A DNA stretch of 64,000 nucleotides from Amycolatopsis bartoniae (GTDB taxonomy: Bacteria; Actinomycetota; Actinomycetes; Mycobacteriales; Pseudonocardiaceae). The DNA is taken from positions 124,001 through 188,000 of the forward strand of contig NZ_JACHWH010000009.1 of assembly GCF_014191255.1 (NCBI RefSeq). Direction: 5' to 3'. Both the position numbers and the translations under genes were made by a program. The notes under the pieces were generated by a model. The model was not told the origin of the DNA and made no database searches. It was given only the letters and a program-made list of their open reading frames with translations. Below are positions 1-6,845 of the stretch, piece by piece (position 1 is the first letter of the stretch; each line of letters starts with the position of its first letter).

Positions 1-918
1 GAAGACCGTGTTGGGCAGAATGCCGACCAGCTGCCCGCCCGGGGTGTGCAGCGGCTCCAGGGATCCGTCGGCCCGCAGGACCAGCGCCGGCGGATGGCCG
101 CCGCTGGCGAGCGTGATGTCGCAGCCGTTCTCCCCCGGCACCAGCACGCCGTAGAGCACGGTGCAGAACTGCCCGTACTCCTGCTGCAGCACGGTGTCGA
201 GCGTTTTCAGCACCGCCTCGGGCGCGGAGTCGTGGACCGCGGCGGCCCGCAGCGTGTATCGCGTCAGCGACGTCACGGACGCGGCCTCCGCGCCCTTGCC
301 GCACACGTCGCCGAGGAAGAACCCCCAGCGCCCGGCGGCGAGCGGGAACAGGTCGTAGAAGTCGCCACCGATCTGGTCCGCCGACGCCGGGTGGTAGTAC
401 GCCGCGACCTCCAGTCCGGGCGGCGCGGTCAGGTTCGGCGGCAGCAGGCTGCGCTGCAGGGTGGTGACGAGCTGCTGCACGCGGTCGCGTTCGCGGTCGG
501 CGTCCCGGCGGGCCCGCAGCAGCTCGCGCTCGTAGGCCCGCCGGTCGCGCGCCTCGAACAGCGTGGTGCGGATCTGCCTCGGCTCCCCGTCCGGCCCGGC
601 CTTCACCGCGGACGTCGCCAGCACCGGCAGCCGCGACCCGTCGGCGGCGACCAGTTCGAGCGCGACGCCGCCCAGCTCGCCCTGCATCCGCAGCAGGGGC
701 GCGAAGTGCGTCTCGTGGTACAGCTTGCCGCCGACGGTCAGCAGGTCGGCGAACCGCAGCCGCCCCACCACGTCCTCCCGCCGGTACCCGAGCCAGCCCA
801 GCAACCGGGCGTTGATCCTGGTGATCCGCCCGTCGGGGAGCGTGGACAGGTAGCCGCAGGGCGCGTTCTCGTAGAGGTCCTCGGCGCTGTCGTCGAACTC
901 GGGCCCACCCGCGGTCAT
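1..918 (-). CDS. rsbP: PAS-PP2C protein phosphatase, RsbP-like (3' end outside window)
   Basis: The first 306 codons are visible and the frame is still open at the window edge. An N-terminal PAS-like region (about residues 6-115) is followed by a short charged, probably coiled-coil linker and a SpoIIE/PP2C-type phosphatase domain with the metal-binding motifs GGDFYD (about residue 185) and GDVCGKG (about 203). In Bacillus, RsbP dephosphorylates a STAS antagonist in the energy-stress branch of SigB control. The start is ATG at 918, only 4 nt after the stop of the RsbQ-like gene, so the two are coupled. Two STAS genes lie within 4 kb and are candidate substrates. That it is RsbP rather than another PAS-PP2C rests mainly on the RsbQ partner. 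Confidence 0.85.
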   Translation of the reverse strand, partial: MTAGGPEFDDSAEDLYENAPCGYLSTLPDGRITRINARLLGWLGYRREDVVGRLRFADLLTVGGKLYHETHFAPLLRMQGELGGVALELVAADGSRLPVLATSAVKAGPDGEPRQIRTTLFEARDRRAYERELLRARRDADRERDRVQQLVTTLQRSLLPPNLTAPPGLEVAAYYHPASADQIGGDFYDLFPLAAGRWGFFLGDVCGKGAEAASVTSLTRYTLRAAAVHDSAPEAVLKTLDTVLQQEYGQFCTVLYGVLVPGENGCDITLASGGHPPALVLRADGSLEPLHTPGGQLVGILPNTVF

Positions 919-922
919 CGGC

Positions 923-1726
923 TCACTCGGCGGCGAACGCCGCGATCGCCTCCGTCGTCTGCTCCGGAGCGCTCAGCTGCGGACAGTGGCCGACGGCATC
1001 GAGGGTGACCAGGCGGCAGCCGGGGATGTGGTCGCGCACGTACGCGCCGACCTCGCGGGGCGCGATGGCGTCGTGCGCGCATTCGATGGCGAGCGAGGGC
1101 ACCGGCACCTTCGGCAGGTCCGCGCGGTTGTCGGAGAGGAAGGTGGCGCGGGCGAACACGCTCGCGATGTCGGGATCGGTGCGGCAGAAGGCGTTGGTCA
1201 GCTCGTCGTTCAGCTCCGGCCGGTCCGGGGTGCCCATGATCACCGGGGCCATCGTCGCGGACCAGCCGAGGTAGTTGCTGTCCAGCGAGTCGAGCAGCTC
1301 GTCGATGTCGGCGCGGCTGAACCCGCCCCGGTAGTCGCCGTCGTTCAGGTAGCACGGCGACGGGGTGAGCAGGACCAGCTTCGCGAACCGCTCCGGCGCG
1401 GCGATCGTGGCCAGCACGCCGATCATCGCGGACACCGAGTGCCCGACGAACACGACGTCCCGCAGGTCCAGCTCCTCGCACAGCTCCACGACGTCGGCGG
1501 CGTACCCGTCCAGGCTCGCGTACCGCCGCGGGTCCCAGGCCGACGCATCCGAGCGGCCGGCGCCGACGTGGTCGAACAGCACGACGCGGAACCGCTCGGC
1601 CAGCGCGGGCGCCACCAGCCGCCACAGGTGCTGGTCACACCCGAAACCGTGGGCGAGCAGGAGCACCCGCCCGCCGGGGTTGCCGATCGCCACCACGTTG
1701 TTCCTGCTGTGCACGTCCACCGGCAC
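923..1726 (-). CDS. rsbQ: alpha/beta hydrolase, RsbQ-like
   Basis: A 267-residue alpha/beta hydrolase whose sequence resembles RsbQ closely: LLLAHGFGCDQ near the N terminus, nucleophile elbow GHSVS (Ser97), acid in ECAHDAIAP (about Asp220) and VGHCPQ (about His248). These are nearly the same positions as the Bacillus triad. RsbQ is thought to bind and process a small hydrophobic ligand that activates RsbP. It sits directly upstream of the PAS-PP2C gene with a 4-nt gap, the same partnership as in Bacillus. The start is GTG at 1726; an overlapping ATG two bases upstream is out of frame. Confidence 0.88.
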   Translation of the reverse strand: MPVDVHSRNNVVAIGNPGGRVLLLAHGFGCDQHLWRLVAPALAERFRVVLFDHVGAGRSDASAWDPRRYASLDGYAADVVELCEELDLRDVVFVGHSVSAMIGVLATIAAPERFAKLVLLTPSPCYLNDGDYRGGFSRADIDELLDSLDSNYLGWSATMAPVIMGTPDRPELNDELTNAFCRTDPDIASVFARATFLSDNRADLPKVPVPSLAIECAHDAIAPREVGAYVRDHIPGCRLVTLDAVGHCPQLSAPEQTTEAIAAFAAE

Positions 1727-1771
1727 ATCCTGTCACTGTCGCGCCGCCCTCGCCGCCCCGCGAGACCGGGT

Positions 1772-2416
1772 TCAGCCGGCGCCGTCGCCGACGCGCTGCT
1801 GCTGCGTGTCCCGCCGCACCTGCTGTGCCCGCTCGGTGATCGACCGCACCTGCTCGGCGAGGCCGACGTGCCGGCCTTCGAGGGCGGCGTGCGCTTCCGC
1901 GAGCGGTGAGAGCAGGCTCGCCGCGTCGTCGTCGGCCAGCGCCTCCTGCACGCGGTCCTGCGCCCGCTCGTCGAGCCCTTCCAGCGCGCCGATCTGCCCG
2001 GCGAGCCGCCGCAGCGAGCCGGAGTTCTGCCGTGCCCACGCCGCCACCGCCCGCTCTCCCGCGCGACGGCTGCGCTCGGCCTCCACCCGCTGCTCGCCGG
2101 TGCGGTGCTCAGCGGACGGGCGCAGCCGCAGGTACCGGCGTTCGGCGGCCTGCCTGCTGGTCACGCCCAGCGCCGGCGCGAGCCGCGCCCAGCTCACGCC
2201 CTGTTCGCGCGCCGCGCCGATCAACCGGGGCTCCCACTCGGCGAGCTCGTCCCGCAGCCCGCGCAGCACGGTCAGCGCCGCCAGCAGCTCGGCGGGCTCG
2301 GTGGACGAGCCGACGGCGGTCTGCACGAGCGCCACCGCTTCGGCGGCCACGGGCAGCTGCGGCGGCAGGCCCAGCCCGCGGAGTTGAGCGAGTGCCGTCT
2401 CGTACCCTTCTCCCAT
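1772..2416 (-). CDS. HSP18-type transcriptional regulator (RheA-like)
   Basis: A 214-residue protein with a predicted helix-turn-helix around VSWARLAPALGVTSRQAAERRY, a core I recall from actinobacterial proteins called HSP18 transcriptional regulator, followed by a long charged helical C-terminal half. It is divergent from an Hsp20 gene, and a RheA-like palindrome lies between the two, so repression of the small heat-shock gene (and of itself) is likely. The function is inferred from family resemblance, position and operator. There is no signal peptide or membrane segment, so it should act in the cytoplasm. Confidence 0.75.
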   Translation of the reverse strand: MGEGYETALAQLRGLGLPPQLPVAAEAVALVQTAVGSSTEPAELLAALTVLRGLRDELAEWEPRLIGAAREQGVSWARLAPALGVTSRQAAERRYLRLRPSAEHRTGEQRVEAERSRRAGERAVAAWARQNSGSLRRLAGQIGALEGLDERAQDRVQEALADDDAASLLSPLAEAHAALEGRHVGLAEQVRSITERAQQVRRDTQQQRVGDGAG

Positions 2417-2443
2417 TCGTCATCCTCTCGACGACGTCACACT

Positions 2444-2462
2444 TGTCATCAGATTGACGACA
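2444..2462. promoter_or_regulatory. RheA-like operator
   Basis: The sequence TGTCATC-N5-GACGACA lies between the divergent regulator and Hsp20 genes. As I recall, the hsp18 operator of Streptomyces albus is TGTCATC-N5-GATGACA, so this site differs at one base. It ends 48 nt before the Hsp20 start codon and starts 27 nt from the regulator start, so one bound repressor could control both promoters. Confidence 0.65.
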
Positions 2463-2510
2463 TGCTAAATCATGAGGGCGCGCCGACACCAGAGCTGCGA
2501 GGAGGAAACG

Positions 2511-2906
2511 ATGTTGCTGCGCACCGGCCCGTTCGACCGGCTCAGCTGGCCCGCCGGCACCTGGTCCCAGCCCGCGTCGATCCCGATGGACGCCTACCGC
2601 GCCGACGGCGAGCTGGTCCTCTGCTTCGATCTGCCGGGCCTCACCCGCGACGCGATCGAGCTCGACGTCCAGCACACCGTGCTGACCGTGAAGGCCGAGC
2701 GCCGCCCGCCCGTGACGGACGAGAACGCGCGGACGCTGGTCACCGAACGCGTCCTGGGCGTGTTCTCCCGCCAGGTCGTCCTCGGCGAGGGGTTCGACAC
2801 CGGGCGCACCGCCGCGACCTACGACAACGGGGTGCTGACGGTGCGGATCCCGCTCGCCGGGCAGTCGCCGACCCGCAGGATCCCCATCAGCGGCGGCGAG
2901 TCGTGA
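2511..2906 (+). CDS. Hsp20/alpha-crystallin small heat-shock protein
   Basis: A 131-residue small heat-shock protein. The alpha-crystallin domain runs from about residue 22 (IPMDAYRADGELVLCFDLPG) to the typical beta9 segment DNGVLTVRIPL and a short C-terminal IPI motif (residues RIPIS) that family members use for oligomer contacts. It would hold unfolding proteins in the cytoplasm under heat. ATG 2511 is chosen because it follows GGAGGAAACG; an in-frame ATG at 2472 has no comparable ribosome-binding site. The last 4 nt overlap the STAS gene, so the heat-shock protein and the anti-sigma antagonist are probably made together. Confidence 0.9.
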   Translation: MLLRTGPFDRLSWPAGTWSQPASIPMDAYRADGELVLCFDLPGLTRDAIELDVQHTVLTVKAERRPPVTDENARTLVTERVLGVFSRQVVLGEGFDTGRTAATYDNGVLTVRIPLAGQSPTRRIPISGGES

Positions 2907-3238
2907 ACCTGGACGTGGCGTGGGAGCGGCAGCGGGACCGCGTGCGGGTCACCGTCACCGGGGAGGTCGACGCGGCCACCGCGCCGCGGCTGCGGGACGC
3001 CCTCGTCGCGGCCCGCACCGGGACGGGGCTCAAGTCGCTGGTCGTGGACCTGTCCGGCGTCGGGTTCCTCGACTCGTGCGGGCTCACGGTTCTCGCCGAG
3101 GCCCACGAAGCGTGCGAAGCGGCCGGGCAGCGGCTGGAGGTGGTGTGCGCCACCGACGCCGTGCGCCGGCCGCTGTTCGTCACGGGGCTGGACGACGTGC
3201 TCACGGTCGTCGACCGCACGCCGGTCGCCGCGTCGTGA
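2903..3238 (+). CDS. STAS-domain anti-sigma factor antagonist
   Basis: A 111-residue single-domain STAS protein. The core VVDLSGVGFLDSCGLTVL contains the conserved Asp-Ser pair whose serine (Ser58) is phosphorylated by the anti-sigma kinase in RsbV/SpoIIAA proteins. The unphosphorylated form would bind an anti-sigma factor and release a sigma factor. The start is GTG 2903, overlapping the Hsp20 stop as GTGA. The RsbP-like phosphatase 2 kb away is a candidate for its dephosphorylation. No cognate kinase or SigB-type sigma factor is encoded in the window, so the partner is unknown. Confidence 0.87.
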   Translation: MNLDVAWERQRDRVRVTVTGEVDAATAPRLRDALVAARTGTGLKSLVVDLSGVGFLDSCGLTVLAEAHEACEAAGQRLEVVCATDAVRRPLFVTGLDDVLTVVDRTPVAAS

Positions 3239-3418
3239 TCAGGACGGGGAGAAATGCCCGTCGCGGGCGGGCGGCTCCTCGTCCGGGACGGTCTTCGAGG
3301 CCTGGTTGCTGGGCCGGTATCCGGTCGCCTCGGCCGCCTCGGCCTTGGCTTCCTCGATCTTCTCCCGCACCGCTTCGAGCTTCTCGTCGCCGGCCGGAGA
3401 ACGCTGGTCCTGCGCCAT
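3239..3418 (-). CDS. 59-residue conserved-type small protein
   Basis: A short gene starting MAQDQRSPAGDEKLEAVREK and ending GHFSPS. It is highly charged, with a predicted amphipathic helix over residues 11-31 (EKLEAVREKIEEAKAEAAE) and a disordered, proline-rich tail. An AGGAGGG ribosome-binding site precedes the ATG with normal spacing, which is the main support. Its stop codon abuts the stop of the STAS gene on the other strand with no base between them. The function is unknown, and I recognise no family with confidence. Confidence 0.6.
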   Translation of the reverse strand: MAQDQRSPAGDEKLEAVREKIEEAKAEAAEATGYRPSNQASKTVPDEEPPARDGHFSPS

Positions 3419-3475
3419 GTCGTGCTCCCTCCTGGTCTCCGTCGCGGGCTACCACGCGGTGCCCCCGCCAAACGC

Positions 3476-3964
3476 TCAGGTCCTGCTGCGGTCCAGCGGG
3501 CCCCACTCGCGCGAGCCCTGCTCGTCGACCAGCCGCTGGGCCTCGTGCAGCACGTCGTCGGTGAGCCAGGCCAGTGGCCGGTCGCACTCCACGAGCGGCT
3601 CGTTGTCGGGGCCGCGGGCGATCTCGGTGCCCTGGAACACCCAGGGCCGCACGCCGGGCCCGCGCAGCTCGCGCAGGTGCCGGTAGTCGTAGATGCGGCG
3701 GGCGAGCCACAGCCGCAGCGGCCGGTCGTCCCACCACGGCTCGACCTTGAGCGGGCTGGCGGACAGCCCGGGCAGTGGCATCCCGGTGAGCGCGTCCCGG
3801 CTGGCCTGCGGGCCCGGGCCGCCGGGAGCCAGGTCGGTTTCGGGTCCTTTCGACCAGCGGACGTAGAGGTCGCGCCCGGATTCGGCCTCGAAGAGCTCCA
3901 CCAACTGGTCCAGAGTGCACACGGTCTTCACGACCGGCCGGGTTCCCCGCCACCCGGGTTTCAC
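3476..3964 (-). CDS. uncharacterised protein, DUF6098-like
   Basis: A 162-residue soluble protein with the run YVRWSKGPETD, then PLPGLSASPL, WLARRIYDY and a C-terminal ARGPDNEPLVEC segment. This pattern matches what I remember of the actinobacterial family DUF6098, whose function is unknown. There is no signal peptide or membrane segment. It is divergent from the second STAS gene with a 56-bp gap. The annotated ATG at 3964 may be slightly long; a GTG a few codons inside (before KTVCTLDQ) is an alternative. Confidence 0.65.
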   Translation of the reverse strand: MKPGWRGTRPVVKTVCTLDQLVELFEAESGRDLYVRWSKGPETDLAPGGPGPQASRDALTGMPLPGLSASPLKVEPWWDDRPLRLWLARRIYDYRHLRELRGPGVRPWVFQGTEIARGPDNEPLVECDRPLAWLTDDVLHEAQRLVDEQGSREWGPLDRSRT

Positions 3965-4020
3965 TCGGGCGGCGGTGGATACAGTGACAGGCGGACCAGG
4001 ACTGGGGAACAGGAGAGACA

Positions 4021-4365
4021 GTGACGCTCACCGTCGAGTGGACGCGGGGCAATGACCTGCTGGTCGTCGCGGCCAGCGGCGAGGTGGACGCGAGTGCCAG
4101 CGCCCGGCTGCAGGAGGGCATCGCGGCGGCGCACGCGGCGGACCGGCCGGCCTCGGCGACCCTCGTGCTCGACCTGACCCACGTCGACTTCCTCGACTCC
4201 GCGGGCCTGGCCGTGCTGGTGGAGACCGCGAGCGACTGCCACAAGGCGGGGCAGGAGCTGCGGCTGGTCGCCACCACGCGGGCCGTGCTCAACCCGCTCA
4301 AGCTCACGGGCCTGGACCAGATCTTCACGATCCTGGACGCCGTCCCGGCCGGTTCCCAGGGCTGA
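4021..4365 (+). CDS. STAS-domain anti-sigma factor antagonist
   Basis: A 114-residue STAS protein, the second in 1.1 kb. LVLDLTHVDFLDSAGLAVL carries the phosphorylatable serine (Ser60) after the conserved Asp. The C-terminal half (ELRLVATTRAVLNPLKLTGLDQIFTI) is typical of SpoIIAA/RsbV proteins. The start is GTG 4021 behind AGGAGAGACA. It is similar to but clearly diverged from the STAS protein at 2903, so the two may answer to different anti-sigma factors. It is probably monocistronic; the next gene starts 52 nt downstream. Confidence 0.87.
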   Translation: MTLTVEWTRGNDLLVVAASGEVDASASARLQEGIAAAHAADRPASATLVLDLTHVDFLDSAGLAVLVETASDCHKAGQELRLVATTRAVLNPLKLTGLDQIFTILDAVPAGSQG

Positions 4366-4417
4366 GGCCGCGACCCGCGCCGCCGAGATCATCGGGGCGG
4401 TCTCTAAGCTGGATGCG

Positions 4418-5659
4418 ATGCGCAAATACGTCTGGGTTGTCCCGGTGCTGTGCGCCGTGTGGTTGTTCTTCGCCTTCCGCGGGATGTTCACGGCCATGCC
4501 GACGCGCCCGCAGATCGACCTCGAGGTCTACCGCTACGGCGTGCAGGCGTGGTGGGACGGCCACGACATGTACGGCACGCTGCCGCCCGTCGCGAACGGC
4601 GCCGAGCTGCCGTTCGTGTACCCGCCGTTCGCGGTGCTGGTCCTGAGCCCGCTGGTGCTGCTGCCGTGGGACGCGGCGGTCGTGACGCTGTACGTGCTCA
4701 GCACGCTGTGCCTGGCGGTGACGCTGTACCTGGTCGCGCGCACGGCGTGGCCCCCGCTGGGCCGCTTCGGCGGGCTGGTGGTGGCCTCGCTCGCGCTGCC
4801 GCTGACGGTGTTCCTGGAGCCGGTCAGCCAGACCTACCAGTTCGGCCAGGTCAGTCTCGTGATGATGGCGCTGGTCGCGGTGGACTGCCTCGCCGGGAAG
4901 ACGGGCTGGCCGCGCGGTTTCGGCATCGGTCTCGCGGCGGCGCTCAAGCTCACGCCCGCCGCGTTCGTGTTGTTCTTCCTGGTGCGCAAGGACTACCGCT
5001 CGGCCGCGCGGGCGGGCATCACGTTCGTCGTCGCGGCGGGGATCGGGTTCATCGCGGACTTCCACGCGTCCGTCGAGTACTGGTTCCAGGGCGGGCTGTC
5101 GGGCGGCGGTGTGAGCGGCACGGCGTTCAAGACGAACCAGACCATCGAGGCGGCGCTGGTGCGCACCGGGATGCCGGAGGCCGTCGAGAAGGTCGTGTGG
5201 ATCGTGGTGATCGTCGCGCTGGTCGCGGTCGTGGCGCTGGCGATGCGCCGCGCCGAGCCTGCGCTCGCGCTGATGGCCAACGCGGGCCTGGCGCTGCTCG
5301 TGTCGCCGACGTCGTGGTCGCACTACTACGTGTGGGTGGCGCCCGCGTTGCTCGTGCTGCTCACCTACGGGGTGCGGCGGGCGGTGGACCGGTCGTGGCT
5401 CGCGGTGGCGTGGTTCGGGTGGGCGGTGCTCACGACGGTGTTCTTCTACTGGGCGCCGTTCCACACGTTGCCGGACACGGACTTCCCCGTGGTGCACATC
5501 CACTGGGACTGGCCGCAGCAGCTGTCCGCGGCCACGTATCCGCTGGTCGGAGTGGCGCTGCTGCTGGCTTTCGCGATCCCGCGGCTGCGCAGGCCCGATG
5601 CCGAGCAGCTGTCGCCGGTCAAGCCCGAAGCGCGCCCCGCCGCCGCTGCCAGTCGCTGA
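4418..5659 (+). CDS. GT87-family membrane glycosyltransferase
   Basis: A 413-residue polytopic membrane protein with about nine to eleven hydrophobic segments. The first extracytoplasmic loop has QIDLEVYRYGVQAWWDGHDMYG and then FVYPPFAVLVL, the arrangement of GT-C glycosyltransferases of family GT87 (DUF2029, mycobacterial PimC/PimE-type mannosyltransferases). These use polyprenyl-phosphate sugars on the outer face of the membrane. The substrate cannot be read from sequence. The last 41 nt overlap, tail to tail, the 3' end of the glutamine-synthetase-like gene. A second, diverged GT87 gene lies at 24911. Confidence 0.85.
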   Translation: MRKYVWVVPVLCAVWLFFAFRGMFTAMPTRPQIDLEVYRYGVQAWWDGHDMYGTLPPVANGAELPFVYPPFAVLVLSPLVLLPWDAAVVTLYVLSTLCLAVTLYLVARTAWPPLGRFGGLVVASLALPLTVFLEPVSQTYQFGQVSLVMMALVAVDCLAGKTGWPRGFGIGLAAALKLTPAAFVLFFLVRKDYRSAARAGITFVVAAGIGFIADFHASVEYWFQGGLSGGGVSGTAFKTNQTIEAALVRTGMPEAVEKVVWIVVIVALVAVVALAMRRAEPALALMANAGLALLVSPTSWSHYYVWVAPALLVLLTYGVRRAVDRSWLAVAWFGWAVLTTVFFYWAPFHTLPDTDFPVVHIHWDWPQQLSAATYPLVGVALLLAFAIPRLRRPDAEQLSPVKPEARPAAAASR

Positions 5660-6845
5660 CGGCGTCGCAGCCCGCGTCGATCTCCGCGCGCAGCAAGGCT
5701 CGTTGCTGGTCGAGCAGTTCGGCGCCGAGCACCTTCGTCTCCTCCAGCGCGGCCAGCGCTTCCCACGGCGTGGCGCACAGCTCGCCGACCTGCTCGCCTT
5801 CCGGTGGTGGCGCCAGCCCTTCCTCGATCCCCGCGCGGCCGGCCGCGAGCAGCGCCGCCACCACGAGGTGCGGCTGCGCGTCCGCGCCCGCGAACCGGAA
5901 CTCCAGCCGCCGTCCGGCGCCGGAGCCCGCGACGCGCACCGCCGCTGTCCGGTCGTCCACGCCCCACCGCAGCGCACGTGGCGAGAACGGGCCGGTGCGC
6001 AGCCGGACGTAGCTGTTCCACGTCGGCGCCCAGATCGCCGTCAGTGCCCGCGCCTCACGCAGCACCCCGGCCAGGAACGGCTCCAGCGCGGCCGGGGACA
6101 GCGACAGGTGCACGTGGCACGAGTTGCCCTGGCCCGTCGCGGGCGCGGCCAGGTAGCTCGCGGTCACCCCGTGCTCGGCGGCCGTGTTCCGCACCACCAG
6201 TTGCTGCAGCATCGCGTCGTCACACGCGGCGAGCGCGTCGCGGTGGCGCAGCACGATCTCGTACTGCCCCGGATGGCACTCCCCCCGCGCGGACTCCACC
6301 CGCAGCGGTGCGAGTCGCTCACGCAGGTCCCGCAGCAGCGGCCGCAGCCGCTCGGCGCCGCCGAGCGCGTAGTCGACGCCGTGCGGGGTCAGCGGTTCGC
6401 CATCGGCGGAGAACGTGACCTCGTGCTCGATGCCCACCGACGGCACGAAGCCGAGCTCCTCCAGCGCCCGCAGCTCGTCGGTCAGCACCTGCCGCGGCGC
6501 CACCTCGACCGGCGAGCCGTCGGGCCACTCCACGTCGCAGACGACCGCGAAGACACCGTCCTCCAAGGGAAACACGGTCGCGAGGTCCGGCCGCATGCGC
6601 AGATCGCCGTAGCCGCCGAGGTAACGCGACAACGCCTCCACCGGCTCCCGCTCGGGAGTCCACGCGAAGACGTACGTGCACAACCCGTACCCGCGCTCCA
6701 GCACTTCCTCCGCCACGAAGTCGCCGGACAGTTCCACGGCCGCGAACCGGGCGTGCGGGTCCGGCACGAGCAGCAGGACACGCGCGTTCTCTGGCAGCGG
6801 CAAGGGTTTCCGCTCGGCCAGGCGCCGTGGCCCGAGCGGTCTCAC
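5619..6845 (-). CDS. glutamine-synthetase-like ligase of the siderophore operon
   Basis: A 408-residue glutamine-synthetase fold protein, shorter than GlnA (about 450-470). The active-site signatures are intact: VGIEHEVTF (metal-binding Glu pair), GECHPGQYEI, GNSCHVHLSL, NSYVRLRTG with WGVDDRTAAVRV, and RRLEFRFAGADAQPHL. Sequence drift in these motifs away from true GlnA suggests a gamma-glutamyl-amine type ligase, like GlnA3/PuuA, acting on an amine rather than ammonia; that is inference. GTG 6845 overlaps the IucA/IucC stop (GTGA), so it is the last gene of the siderophore operon. Its substrate may be the (hydroxy)diamine made by the upstream enzymes. Confidence 0.8.
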   Translation of the reverse strand: MRPLGPRRLAERKPLPLPENARVLLLVPDPHARFAAVELSGDFVAEEVLERGYGLCTYVFAWTPEREPVEALSRYLGGYGDLRMRPDLATVFPLEDGVFAVVCDVEWPDGSPVEVAPRQVLTDELRALEELGFVPSVGIEHEVTFSADGEPLTPHGVDYALGGAERLRPLLRDLRERLAPLRVESARGECHPGQYEIVLRHRDALAACDDAMLQQLVVRNTAAEHGVTASYLAAPATGQGNSCHVHLSLSPAALEPFLAGVLREARALTAIWAPTWNSYVRLRTGPFSPRALRWGVDDRTAAVRVAGSGAGRRLEFRFAGADAQPHLVVAALLAAGRAGIEEGLAPPPEGEQVGELCATPWEALAALEETKVLGAELLDQQRALLRAEIDAGCDAVSDWQRRRGALRA

